A stretch of DNA of 64,000 nt from NCBI RefSeq assembly GCF_018374135.1, contig NZ_JAHAFS010000006.1:34356-98355 (forward strand). The letters are read 5' to 3'. Below, in pieces: positions 36,973-46,396 of the stretch. A program made the position numbers and the translations under genes. The notes under the pieces were generated by a model. The model worked only from the letters and a program-made list of their open reading frames with translations, did no database searches and had not been told where the DNA came from. Origin of the DNA: Campylobacter gracilis. Lineage in GTDB: Bacteria > Campylobacterota > Campylobacteria > Campylobacterales > Campylobacteraceae. Position 1 is the first letter of the stretch, and each line of letters begins with the position of its first letter.

Positions 36973-38781
36973 TCAGCCTTGCGCATTTTTTAAAATTTGC
37001 AAAATTTCGCTTATCTTTTGCGGATCTTTAATGCCTCGCGCATCCTCCACGCGACTGTTTAGATCGATAGCATAAGGACATAGCGCGAGCGCCTCACGGA
37101 TATTTTGCACGCCGATACCGCCTGCGAGGATGAAAGAAGAGATCGTACTGCTTTTAGCAGCAGCACCATGTTTATCCGCACTATCATCTTTTGTGGCACT
37201 CAGCTTGTCCACTTCGCCGCCGTTATTTGAAATATTTGGCGCGCTCGTCTCATAGTCGCTTGCGCCTCGATCATTGGCGCCTTCGCTTGCGGGTCTTACA
37301 CCACTCAGCCGAGCGGCAGCACACGCACACGCACTAAATTTGCACTCATCGTCATTCTTTGCGGCGCGACGATCGGCGTTCGTTTCTTGTTTCGTATTGC
37401 TCGATCGAACAATATCATGTGCGCGCTCGCTCGCTTTCTTACTATTAGAGGCACAGCACATGTTGCTTACCATCTGGAGCTTCAAATTTCCGTTTTCGTT
37501 ATGCTCCGCGCAGGAATTGTTGTAGCCGTTGTTTTTGTTGCGCTTTAAATTCCCCTCGCTATATCCGCTACAGATCGCGCTATGTTTAAGATGGCTCCTT
37601 GCGCCGTCTGAGCCTTGAGCCGTGCCTGCTACATAGCATTTTTCGTCACTTGCTGCGTCATTTTGCGTATCGCATCGCCCGCTAGCCGAGTCGTATTTTG
37701 TGTCGTCTATACTTTGAGTTACGCTGCCCGCGCAGTATTTTTCACTGCTCGCCGCGCCGTATTGTCCTTCGTAGCCAAGCCCTACACATCGCAACAGATC
37801 CCAGTCGAAGCTCACGCCGTTGCCGCCCAGGCTAGCTCCTTTGGCGTCGAATAAGATCCGATCGCAGCTCAAACCCTCAAGAGGCGGCATTTCGGCGCCA
37901 ATGCTTAGCACCTGCCACGCCTCTATGCCCGCCGCGTTAAGCCGCGCTTTGAAATCCTCGCTTATGCGTCCGTAAATCTGAGCGCAGTCCAGCTTGCAAA
38001 GGCCGCAAATTTTTAAAATTTGCTCCTCGTTTAGAGTTTCCGCGTCTAAAATTTTAGAATTTAGATCCTTTATCGAAGCAGGCGCGGCAGGGTTTGCGTT
38101 TAAATTTACGCTCAAATCCTCGCGCTGCTTTTCGCAGAATTCCGCGGCTTCGTAAAATTCTACGCCGCCGCTCTTGCTCGCGTAAATTTTATCTTTGCAA
38201 ATTTCATCGCCGCGAGTTTTGCCGCTAAAATTTTTACATTCGCACGCGGCGACGCTGTGTTTTTCAGAGCTCAAAGCAAAAACTCCGACGCACTTTGCGC
38301 CGTTTTGGTGCGCGATACGTGCGATCTCGCGCGTTGTTTCTACGCTGACGCGGCGCTTGGAGCTTGATACGAATATCACGCCTAAAAATTCCACGCGCGC
38401 GCCCGAGCCGTCGCCCAGATTTCGCGAATCGCTGCCAAAATTTTTATCGCAATCAAAATTTTGCTCGCACGTAAAATTTGCATGATTTTGTGCGCGGTAG
38501 GTAAAATTCTTGCTGCCCTGATTAAAATTTTGTGCGAAATTTTGGCCGTCAGAATTGAAATTTCGCGTAAAATTCTCAGCATCCGAATTAAAATTCCGTC
38601 CAGAATTTTCGCCGCAAAAATTTGGAGTTTTCATTGAGCTCTCGCCGCCCGATTGCGGTAAATTTTTGGCGTCGTCCGCGCACTCTAAATTTGCGCATAA
38701 AGCCGAACTGCACGCCAGCACCGCACGAGCTTCCGCAGGCGTTTTGATACCACAAATTTTGATCTTACTTCTGTACGACAT
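36973..38781 (-). CDS. trpF: Phosphoribosylanthranilate isomerase with three large insertions
   Basis: 602 aa; the family is ~200 aa. The TIM-barrel core is intact: catalytic Cys10 in KIKICGIKTP, EFLGVIFVSSSKRRVS at ~131-146, acid Asp312 in RILFDAKGASLGG, and the phosphate loop FILAGGIGVQNIREAL at ~550-565, ending in AIDLNSRVEDARGIKDP. Three low-complexity blocks interrupt it at about residues 27-128 (repeated NFNSD/NF units), 172-248 and 333-546 (Ser/Asn/Ala/Cys-rich). Insertions fall at loop positions, so activity may be kept. The DNA of the first block is rich in AAATTT/AAATTTT, the genome's intergenic signature. Overlaps the methyltransferase stop by 17 bases. Confidence 0.88.
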   Translation of the reverse strand: MSYRSKIKICGIKTPAEARAVLACSSALCANLECADDAKNLPQSGGESSMKTPNFCGENSGRNFNSDAENFTRNFNSDGQNFAQNFNQGSKNFTYRAQNHANFTCEQNFDCDKNFGSDSRNLGDGSGARVEFLGVIFVSSSKRRVSVETTREIARIAHQNGAKCVGVFALSSEKHSVAACECKNFSGKTRGDEICKDKIYASKSGGVEFYEAAEFCEKQREDLSVNLNANPAAPASIKDLNSKILDAETLNEEQILKICGLCKLDCAQIYGRISEDFKARLNAAGIEAWQVLSIGAEMPPLEGLSCDRILFDAKGASLGGNGVSFDWDLLRCVGLGYEGQYGAASSEKYCAGSVTQSIDDTKYDSASGRCDTQNDAASDEKCYVAGTAQGSDGARSHLKHSAICSGYSEGNLKRNKNNGYNNSCAEHNENGNLKLQMVSNMCCASNSKKASERAHDIVRSSNTKQETNADRRAAKNDDECKFSACACAAARLSGVRPASEGANDRGASDYETSAPNISNNGGEVDKLSATKDDSADKHGAAAKSSTISSFILAGGIGVQNIREALALCPYAIDLNSRVEDARGIKDPQKISEILQILKNAQG

Positions 38782-39886
38782 ATAAAAATTCCGTCACGTA
38801 AAGCTCGCGCGCGCTTAAATTTCTGCTCGCGCGGTAGGTCGGATAGCGGATCTCTATCGTGCGCACGGAGCCGATGTGTGCGAGGTTTTTTAAAAATTCC
38901 GCCTTCGAGATGAAGCCCTCGGAATTAAAAGAGATTATTAAAAATTTCGCCGGAAATTCCGCCAGTAGCGCAAAAAATTCCTCCGCAGCACTTGATTTTT
39001 TGTTGTAAGCTGAGCGGTTCCAGCCTGCGGGGATTCCAGAGACCCTGCTAAGCCCCGTAGCATTTGGGCTCTTGCCCTCGTTTATAAAATCCGTGATCAA
39101 ATTTAGCATAAAATAGTTCGAGCCGTATGGGTGCTGATTGTAAGGGGGGTCGAAATACGCGACGTCAAGCTGCGAAAAGCGCTCGCGTGCACTCTGTGCA
39201 AAGCGTGCGGCGTCTTCTTGAAAGACCGCGCTTTCACAGGCGAAATTTGAAAGCACGGGCAGGCGCAGAGAAATTTCGCCCATTATGCGAGCTAGCGCGT
39301 TTTCGCCGCTGCCGCCGAACTTGCCCACGCCCGCTTTGTCCTTGTAAAAGCCCTTAAAAACGCCGCCCGTGTTTGAGTGTATGCTCGCTTCGCTAAGTAG
39401 CGGCGCGGTGAAAAAATCGCGAAATTCTTGCGGGATTTTGCTTATCTGCTCGCAAAGCCCGCCCAAAATCAGGGCGTTTCGGCGCGTGTAAAAAGCGCGC
39501 TCGCCCGCCTTGATATTCTCATCGTCCTTCGGCGCGTACAGCTCGCTAAAAAAGCTCTCCTTCGGCGTAAAATTTCTTAAAATTTCAACGTGTAGCTCGG
39601 TCAAATCCCGCCACAGCTCGTCGCTGAAATTTGAAAGATAGCAGGAGTTTATCGCGCGCGAGTAGCCCTCCAGATCGTTTGCGATCACGAGGTTTGAGTG
39701 CGCTTTAGCCAGTCGCGCGACGATGCCGCTGCCGCTAAAGACGTCTGCGAAGCTGATCTTGCCCTGCCCAAGCTCCGTCTTAATCTCGCGGATCGCCCGC
39801 TCTATCGGCGCTAGCAGCGAGCGCTTGTTGCCCAGATAGCTGATGAGCTGCTCGCTTAAAAACTCCCTCTTTTCGCCGCTAGCCAT
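38765..39886 (-). CDS. D12-class DNA adenine N6-methyltransferase
   Basis: 373 aa. SAM-binding motif I as DVFSGSGIVARLAK near residues 49-62 and catalytic motif DPPYNQHPYGSNYF near 245-258, with N-terminal QLISYLGNKRSLL, all typical of the Dam/D12 group. It modifies adenine in an unknown target sequence. The gene sits inside the trp operon, starting directly at the trpGD stop (TAGATG) and overlapping trpF. No restriction endonuclease is adjacent, so it is an orphan or regulatory methyltransferase, or the remains of a restriction system. Confidence 0.82.
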   Translation of the reverse strand: MASGEKREFLSEQLISYLGNKRSLLAPIERAIREIKTELGQGKISFADVFSGSGIVARLAKAHSNLVIANDLEGYSRAINSCYLSNFSDELWRDLTELHVEILRNFTPKESFFSELYAPKDDENIKAGERAFYTRRNALILGGLCEQISKIPQEFRDFFTAPLLSEASIHSNTGGVFKGFYKDKAGVGKFGGSGENALARIMGEISLRLPVLSNFACESAVFQEDAARFAQSARERFSQLDVAYFDPPYNQHPYGSNYFMLNLITDFINEGKSPNATGLSRVSGIPAGWNRSAYNKKSSAAEEFFALLAEFPAKFLIISFNSEGFISKAEFLKNLAHIGSVRTIEIRYPTYRASRNLSARELYVTEFLYVVQK

Positions 39887-41500
39887 CTAAGCTCTCGCCC
39901 CTATGTAGTTTTCGTAAAATTTCCACGTTTTGCCCGATCTGATCGCCTCTAAAATGAGCGGCTTAGCCTCCGCAGGGCTTGATACGACATCCGCGCAGTA
40001 CAGCGCAAACATCGCATTTAGCACGACGATATCAAATTTCGGCCCGCTAAGCTCGCCTTTTAAAATTTGCTTTAAAATCTCGGCATTAGCCTCGCCGTCG
40101 CCGCCTTCGATATCGCTGTGAAATGCTCGAGTGAAGCCGAACTGCTCGGGACTTACGCGGTATTCTAAAATTTTACCGTCCTTGACCTCGTGGATTAGCG
40201 TCTCGTCGCACAGGCTGATCTCATCCATGCCGTCCATGCCGTGTACTACCAGAGCGTGCTTACGCCCTAAAATCATCAGCGTTTCGGCGATGAGCCCGTT
40301 TACTTCCTCCAGATAATTGCCTACGATCTGATTGCTTAGGCTTAAATTTGGATTTAAAAGCGGCCCCATTATATTAAAGACGGTTCCGATTTTTAGGCGG
40401 TTTCGCACCTCTTTGACCTCGGCGGTGATCTTGTGAAAAAACGGCGCGTGAAAAAACGCTAGCCCCGTGCGATCTAGCAGCGCCCTAATCTGCGCAAGAT
40501 CGCTAAGTAGCGGCACGCCCAAAGCATCCAGAGCATCGGAGCTTCCCGATCTGCTAGTAATCGCGCGGTTGCCGTGCTTGGCGACGCGTACGCCGAAGCT
40601 TGCCGCGATAAAGGCCACGGTCGTAGAGATATTGATCGTCTTTAGCCTATCGCCGCCCGTGCCCACGATGTCAAACATCGGACTCGGATCGTCGTAGGTG
40701 ATCGAGTATTTTAAGATACTGCGCACGAGCGCCGTAAGGCTGCTTGGATAGAGCGATTTTTCGCTGATCAGCACGAGCAGCCCCGCAAGCTGCACGATGT
40801 CGTAATCCTGCTCGTAAAGCGCCTTGCAAATGACGGCGTAATCGTCGCTATCTAGCGGGAAGCCCTTTTGTAGCTTCAGCATAAATGGGGCGAAATTTAC
40901 CACGAGTTTCTCCTTTAAAATTATCTTTTTGCCGTAATTGATGAAATTTTCGATGATCTTTTTACCGTATTGAGTAAAAAAGCTCTCGGGATGAAATTGA
41001 ATGCCGAAAACCGGCTTACTTCGGTGCTTCATCGCCATTATAATGCCGTCGTTTTCGCTCTTTGCTAAAATTTCAAACTCGCGCGGCAGCGTGGCTTCGT
41101 CCACATAAAGCGAATGGTAGCGCATAACTTCAAATTTACGCGGTAGCCCGCTGAAAAGCACACCGTCATTGAAAATTTCGATCGCCGAGCTCTTGCCGTG
41201 CAGCGGCACCTCCAGCTGCTTTATCTCCGCGCCCGCCGCATATCCGATCGCCTGATGCCCCAAACACACGCCCAAAATCGGCACGTCCAAATCCGCGCGC
41301 AAAATCTCTAAGCAAACGCCGCTATCTTTTGGGTGATTTGGCCCGGGGCTTAGGATTATGTGCGACGGGGCAAGCTCGCGCACCCGCTGCAGCGTTATCT
41401 CGTCGTTGCGGAAGTAGCGCACCTCCTCACCCGTGAGCTCCAAAATGTATTGATAAATATTAAAAACGAAGCTGTCGTAATTATCTATCATTAAAATCAA
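39887..41500 (-). CDS. trpGD: Bifunctional anthranilate synthase glutaminase / phosphoribosyltransferase
   Basis: 537 aa. N-terminal glutamine amidotransferase (~1-195) with GPNHPKDSG, nucleophile Cys in GVCLGHQAIG and FHPES. C-terminal anthranilate phosphoribosyltransferase (~205-537) with GTGGDRLKTINIST and GNRAITSRSGSSD. Fusion of these two activities is usual in Campylobacterota and enterics. A TTG start at 41500 has the better ribosome-binding spacing (AAGGA); an ATG three codons later is possible. Separated from trpE by 284 bases of non-coding sequence. Confidence 0.94.
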   Translation of the reverse strand: MILMIDNYDSFVFNIYQYILELTGEEVRYFRNDEITLQRVRELAPSHIILSPGPNHPKDSGVCLEILRADLDVPILGVCLGHQAIGYAAGAEIKQLEVPLHGKSSAIEIFNDGVLFSGLPRKFEVMRYHSLYVDEATLPREFEILAKSENDGIIMAMKHRSKPVFGIQFHPESFFTQYGKKIIENFINYGKKIILKEKLVVNFAPFMLKLQKGFPLDSDDYAVICKALYEQDYDIVQLAGLLVLISEKSLYPSSLTALVRSILKYSITYDDPSPMFDIVGTGGDRLKTINISTTVAFIAASFGVRVAKHGNRAITSRSGSSDALDALGVPLLSDLAQIRALLDRTGLAFFHAPFFHKITAEVKEVRNRLKIGTVFNIMGPLLNPNLSLSNQIVGNYLEEVNGLIAETLMILGRKHALVVHGMDGMDEISLCDETLIHEVKDGKILEYRVSPEQFGFTRAFHSDIEGGDGEANAEILKQILKGELSGPKFDIVVLNAMFALYCADVVSSPAEAKPLILEAIRSGKTWKFYENYIGARA

Positions 41501-41784
41501 AATTTAATCCTTTTTTAGGGCATTTGTGCCTCTTTAAAATTCTAAATAGTTTAAATTTAGCCGCTTTGCGGCGAGCAAATCCGATGCCGCTTTAACGCCG
41601 CTAGCGGGCTAAATTTAAAATTCCGTCTGCGACATTGCCGCGTCGCGACGTTGCGCGTTTTGCGGCGCCGAATGAAGCTAGCCGTTAATTTTAACGCTCT
41701 CGTAGCGATCACGCTTTTAAATTTAGCCGAAGCGAACAGCGTACCGAAGCAAGCGGCGCGTCTGGCTGCTTAAATTTAAAGCGT
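41501..41784. other. Gap between trpE and trpGD
   Basis: 284 bases with GC-rich repeats of GCGGC/GCCGC and AAATTTA strings. No leader peptide or Trp-codon run is obvious. Confidence 0.35.
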
Positions 41785-43467
41785 CTAAACTTCCTCGCAT
41801 AGCTCCTCGATCGCTTTAAGCGGGCTTTTGCGCTTTTTGCAGATCTCCGCGTATTCGCTCTTTGGCGAGCTGTCGTAAACGATGCCTGCGCCCGTGCCGA
41901 TAAATACGAGATTGCTTAGCCCTTCACAGCCGAAATTTTCCGCATTAAATTTAGCAGCCTCAAACCGCATCGCGCGGCTAAAGCTCGGCCCGCTTTCTAA
42001 ATTTAGCGTCCCGCGGTCTGCGCGAGTTTTTAAATTTAATCTCGCGTCGCACTCGCTCGCACGAGCTAAATTTTGCGCCTCGCCGCTGTCCTTTTGCGCC
42101 GCAGCACCGCGAAGCTCCGTCGCTTTGGAATTTATCCCGCCGAAAGCAGCGTCTAAATTTAAGTTGGAATTTCGTTTGAAATCCTCGTCCGAGCAGGAAT
42201 CTTGCCCGTCGCGATTTACAAAGATCGCCGAGCGAATCAAGATCGCCTGCATCACGTCGCCGCTAAAGTGCCAAAATCCGATTCCGCCGCCGTATATACC
42301 GCGCTCGTAGCGCTCCAGCTCGTTTATGATCTGCATCGCGCGGATCTTCGGGCTGCCGCTTAGCGTGCCGGCAGGAAAGATCGTGCTAAGCACCTCAAAT
42401 GCGCTTACCCCGCGCGACTTGCTGCCGTAGACCTCGCTTACGATGTGCATCACGCTTTCGTAGCGCACGATGCGCATTGCGTTTTGCACCCGCACTGAGG
42501 CTGGCGCGGCGAATTTGCCGATGTCGTTACGCGCTAGATCGATCAGCATCCGATGCTCCGCAAGCTCCTTTTCGTCGCTTAAAAGCTCGCGCTCAAGCGC
42601 CGCGTCGGCTTCAGCATTCGCACCTCTGCTGCGGGTGCCCGCGATGGGAGCTACAAAAATTTCGTCCTTTTTGATCTCCATAATCAGCTCGGGGCTGGAG
42701 CCCGCGACGCAGCCGTACGGCGTCGGGAAGTGAAACATATAGGGGCTTGGATTGTTCTTTTTGAGTCGCTCGTAAAACTCCAAGCTGCCGAGATTCGTGC
42801 CGATTTTTAAAATTTCGCCCAGCACGACCTGAAAAACGTCGCCGCTTTTTATCTTTTCTTTTGCGGCTTCGACCATCGCGCTAAAATGCGACTCCTCGGC
42901 GCCAAGATTGGTTAAAATTTTAAATTTAAGCTCTTTTTTCTGCGGCGCGGGCTTCGCCGCGTTTTGCGATTTTGCCTCGTTTTTTATCGCGGCATCCGTT
43001 CTTGCTGCGCTCTGCGGCGCGCCTGCCGCTTCGGCGAAGCCTTGCTGCGAGGCTTGAGAACTAAGCTCGCGCAGGCTTTCATAAATTTGGGCGTCTTTGC
43101 CGTAAAAATCGTAAATTTTGCTGATTTTATCGTAGTGCAGGTAATTTGCGGCGTCGGCGTAAAAAAACGACGGGAAGTCATACAGCGCCTGCTTCGGCGC
43201 GCCGATATTTTCGAACGCGCGCACGATGTCGTAGCCCAAAACGCCGAAAAGCCCGGCAAAGCTCGCGTTTTTAAACTCACTCGCGCCCGCTTTCGCGCTT
43301 TTTACCTCATCAAATTTAAGCTTTAGCGCCTCAAAGCTCATCTTAAATCCATCGAAATAATCGCAATCGATGCCGATGATGACCTGAGCGTCGTCCTCTG
43401 CGAGGTAGCTTTGCGGATGCGTCTTTAAAATTTCGCGGTAGTAAAAAAGCGGCTCTTCTAAAAGCAT
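41785..43467 (-). CDS. trpE: Anthranilate synthase component I with extra loops
   Basis: 560 aa. Chorismate-binding enzyme core: VFQVVLGEILKIG, AGSSPELIMEI, PIAGTRSRGANAEADAALER, LIDLARNDIG, SGSPKIRAMQIINELE, YGGGIGFW and VFIGTGAGIVYDSSPKSEY. Two inserts relative to typical proteins are an Ala/Lys/Gln-rich loop near residues 145-185 and an ~85-residue low-complexity block just before the last strand (about 440-520). The start at 43467 lies behind AAGGACG; the longer start at 43494 overlaps the predicted -10 and is rejected. Confidence 0.93.
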   Translation of the reverse strand: MLLEEPLFYYREILKTHPQSYLAEDDAQVIIGIDCDYFDGFKMSFEALKLKFDEVKSAKAGASEFKNASFAGLFGVLGYDIVRAFENIGAPKQALYDFPSFFYADAANYLHYDKISKIYDFYGKDAQIYESLRELSSQASQQGFAEAAGAPQSAARTDAAIKNEAKSQNAAKPAPQKKELKFKILTNLGAEESHFSAMVEAAKEKIKSGDVFQVVLGEILKIGTNLGSLEFYERLKKNNPSPYMFHFPTPYGCVAGSSPELIMEIKKDEIFVAPIAGTRSRGANAEADAALERELLSDEKELAEHRMLIDLARNDIGKFAAPASVRVQNAMRIVRYESVMHIVSEVYGSKSRGVSAFEVLSTIFPAGTLSGSPKIRAMQIINELERYERGIYGGGIGFWHFSGDVMQAILIRSAIFVNRDGQDSCSDEDFKRNSNLNLDAAFGGINSKATELRGAAAQKDSGEAQNLARASECDARLNLKTRADRGTLNLESGPSFSRAMRFEAAKFNAENFGCEGLSNLVFIGTGAGIVYDSSPKSEYAEICKKRKSPLKAIEELCEEV

Positions 43468-43492
43468 TTTCGTCCTTGGAATTTTTAGCGCC

Positions 43493-43498
43493 ATTATA
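43493..43498 (-). promoter_or_regulatory. -10 element of the trpE operon
   Basis: TATAAT on the minus strand, 25 bases before the chosen trpE start. It decides the start codon, since a transcript from here would begin after 43494. Confidence 0.5.
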
Positions 43499-43593
43499 CG
43501 CTGCTTAGCTTAAATTTAGCGGGCGGCGCGAGCTAGATCAGGCTTGAATGCAAGCAAAATTTTAGTAAAATGGGCGAAATTTAAGGAGAGCGT

Positions 43594-44325
43594 ATGAAAA
43601 TTTTATTTTCCCCAAGCGAGATGAAAAGCGAGCAAAGCGGCGGTCCGCGCATTTGCGAGCAAAATTTCATCTTTGCAGATCTTTACGAAAAGCGCCTGCA
43701 GATGCTGCACGCCTACGCGGATTTTACGGAGGGAGCGAGCGAGGCGGAGCTTTGCAAGCTTTTCGGACTGAAAAAATGGGATGCATCCCTGCGCGAAAAT
43801 ATCTTTGAAAAAGGCTGCGTCAAGGCACTTTTGCGTTATACGGGTACTGCGTATCGCGCGCTGGGCTACGCGTCGCTAAGCGCTGCGGCGCGGGAGTTTG
43901 CGGAGCGAAACACGATAATTTTCTCAAACCTTTTCGGCCCCGTGCTGGGCGGCGACGCGCTACCGAACTACAAGCTCAAGCAGGGCGAAAAATTCGGCGG
44001 TATAGACGCGGCGAAATTTTATCGCAATAGCTTCTCCGCCGCGCTGGATCGCTATCTGGCAGATGAGTGCGTCGTGGATCTGCGCGCGGGATTTTACGAA
44101 AAATTTTATGAGATGAAGCGCCAATATTTGAGTTTTAGTTTCATAAAAGGCGGCAAGGTGCTAAGCCACTACGCCAAGGCTTGGCGCGGCAAGGTGCTGC
44201 GCGAAATAGCTCTGGCAGGCGCTTGCAGCGAGGCGGAGGTGCTTGCGCTGCGTTTGGGCGGCGCTTCCGTGCTCGAGATCAAACAGATCGGGATAAAAAA
44301 GGAGATCGTGCTGGAAATTTCATAA
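43594..44325 (+). CDS. yaaA: YaaA family peroxide stress protein
   Basis: 243 aa. The N-terminal KILFSPSEMK and central RYTGTAYRALGY, NTIIFSNLFGPVLGGDALPNY, and YLSFSFIKGGKVLSHYAK segments match the YaaA (DUF328) family, which limits iron and hydroxyl-radical damage under peroxide stress. GGAGAG precedes the ATG. Divergent from trpE; no obvious partner. Confidence 0.88.
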   Translation: MKILFSPSEMKSEQSGGPRICEQNFIFADLYEKRLQMLHAYADFTEGASEAELCKLFGLKKWDASLRENIFEKGCVKALLRYTGTAYRALGYASLSAAAREFAERNTIIFSNLFGPVLGGDALPNYKLKQGEKFGGIDAAKFYRNSFSAALDRYLADECVVDLRAGFYEKFYEMKRQYLSFSFIKGGKVLSHYAKAWRGKVLREIALAGACSEAEVLALRLGGASVLEIKQIGIKKEIVLEIS

Positions 44326-45280
44326 GGCGCGAAAACCGCTCGGAGAAATTTACGATAAATTTTGCAGATTTAATGCGGATTTTTGCGTAAATTTAGCCCG
44401 GAAAATTTGCTGCGAGTTCAAATCCCGCCCCATATCCAAAGCGGTTTTACCCCGAGAAATTTGCGGGAGGAATTTTGGCGGGAGGAATTTGCGGCGGCTT
44501 TTTTGGTCTTTTACCTCTTTTTTAGCGGGCTTTGGACGGGGGACGGGCTTTTGGCGGCGAAATTTCGTCATAAATTTTTGCAATAAATTCGCGCTCTTTG
44601 CGTCTGCTCGCTCCGTATAAAATTTTGCGGCGATCTTGCCGTGACTTTGCACCGATTTCGCGGCGATTTTTAGGATACGGAGCGCGGAAATTTCGCCGCA
44701 GAATTTTGTCTAAAATTTTGCTGTGCGGGGTTTTGCCGTATGAAATTTTGCCGCGATAGAATCCTATCGAAAATTTAATCGCGACAAAAATACTGCGTCG
44801 CGATCTAAACGTGAAATTTTAATCCAAATTTACGCTAAACCGCCGCAGTATAAGCGCAGAATTATGATCTAAAATTTATACTTCGAAGCCGCAACACAAA
44901 CAAATGCAGATCGAGCCAGCCCCGTATAAAATTTTAAGCCGAAATTATGACTTATATTTCATTGCGATAAAATTTTGAGCCAAAATTTCACGCTTTGAAA
45001 TTCCAAAAATCCGCAAACGCAGCAAAATACGCCGTCGCTGCAAACTTCAGCAACTCCAGCGCATAAAGTTTCTAGCCGAAATCTGCAATTAAAATTCTAC
45101 GCTCTGAAATTTCACGCTTTAAAATCCCGTAAATTTCCAAATTTCACAAATCCCACACATAAAATTTCAAACCGAAATCCCGCGATCAAAATCCCCCGCT
45201 TCCAAATCCAAAATTCCGCAAATTTAGCAAGCTTTAAATTTTAAAGCTATAAACTTCATCTCAAATTTCAAGGATTATAA
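44326..45280. other. Long non-coding region with diverged repeats
   Basis: 955 bases without a gene. From about 44915 to 45200 it holds at least three diverged copies of a unit like CATAAAATTTCNAACCGAAATC-GCGATNAAAATT (starts near 44924, 45061 and 45156). A T-arm-like string GAGTTCAAATCCCGC occurs at 44413-44427 without a full tRNA. The rest is dense AAATTT/AAAATTTT sequence. Confidence 0.5.
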
Positions 45281-46012
45281 ATGCTAGAACTCCCCTTTGT
45301 CGGCGCCGTCGTGGGCTTCATATCGGGCTTTTTCGGTATCGGCGGCGGCACGGTCGTAATGCCCGTGATGATGGCTCTGGGATATGATGTCAAGACCGCC
45401 GCGGGCATCTCGGTGATGCAGATGTTCATCGTCTCGCTTTTCGGCTCATATCTGAACTACCGCGCGGGCAGACTCCGCCTAGATAGCGGCATCGCGGTGG
45501 GGCTCGGAGGGCTGTGCGGCGCCAGCCTATCGGGCTTCATCGTAAAATACTCGCCTGAAATCGTGCTTGAGATCGGCCTTCTGCTGACGCTTGCGATCTC
45601 ATTTCTCAAACTCTTTAGCACGAACGTAACAAGCGGCGGCAACGCCAATCCCCACGGCGCGGTGCTGTTTTTTATCGGCTTTGCTATCGGCGCGATTGCG
45701 CTTAGCATGGGCGTGGGCGGCGCGGTATTTTTGACGCCGATTTTGGTCGGATTTTTGGGCGTCGATATCAAAAGAGCGGTCTGCATGGGGCTATTTTTCA
45801 TCGTTTTCGGCTCATTTAGCGCGCTTTTGAGCCTTTCGTACAACGGCCATGTGGATTACGAACGCGGCGCGCTGCTAGCCGTGGGTGGGCTTTTGGGCGT
45901 GTATTTCGGCACCTCTCAAGCTCACCGCGCAAGGCGCGAAACGCAGAAAAAATGGCTGCTCGTCCTCTACGTCGTGCTATTTGTGCTGGCACTAAAAAAA
46001 GTGCTGCAGTAG
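45281..46012 (+). CDS. TauE/SafE-family sulfite or organic-anion exporter
   Basis: 243 aa, about eight membrane segments in two halves, each with the family glycine-rich motif (GFISGFFGIGGGTVVMPVMM near residues 12-31 and IGAIALSMGVGGAVFLTPIL near 136-155). DUF81/TauE proteins export sulfite, sulfoacetate or related anions. Substrate not determinable. Stand-alone gene with CAAGGAT upstream. Confidence 0.8.
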   Translation: MLELPFVGAVVGFISGFFGIGGGTVVMPVMMALGYDVKTAAGISVMQMFIVSLFGSYLNYRAGRLRLDSGIAVGLGGLCGASLSGFIVKYSPEIVLEIGLLLTLAISFLKLFSTNVTSGGNANPHGAVLFFIGFAIGAIALSMGVGGAVFLTPILVGFLGVDIKRAVCMGLFFIVFGSFSALLSLSYNGHVDYERGALLAVGGLLGVYFGTSQAHRARRETQKKWLLVLYVVLFVLALKKVLQ

Positions 46013-46396
46013 CGCCCGCTGTAGTAGCGCTGCAGCGATTGCCGCGCTATTGTTTTGCTTTGCGATCGTTCCGCTACAAGCGTGATTTAGGCGCCTGCTA
46101 CGGGCGCGTCAGAGCGATTCTATGTGCGCTGTTTTACTATGCCGCCCTTTTGCGTCTCGTAGTTTTTGCTTTGCCGTCCTCTTACATTGCGCGCGTTTGA
46201 TTGCCGTCTTGCAGCGGCGCGTAAAACGTCGCGTTTCGTCGCGCGAGTAAAATTTTAAAACGAAATTTCAAAAAGAGCGAGCAAATTTTAAAAGCGGAAT
46301 TTTAAATAATCGCGTTAAAATAGCGAAGTCGCACATCTTTCGTCCTATGGAGGCTAGATAGCGAAATAAAATTTACAAAATTTAAAAGGACTTGGA
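46013..46396 (+). other. Intergenic region before fluC
   Basis: Begins with a short tandem pair (GCTGCAGTAGCGC at 46003-46015, GCTGTAGTAGCGC at 46018-46030). The rest is mixed. I looked for a crcB fluoride riboswitch and did not find its conserved parts. Confidence 0.4.

Noticed and set aside
44405..44440. T-arm-like GAGTTCAAATCCCGC
   Set aside because: No D-arm, anticodon arm or matching 5' acceptor in the preceding 80 bases.
46250..46396. Fluoride riboswitch ahead of fluC
   Set aside because: Expected conserved GGNGAUGG and pseudoknot parts were not found.
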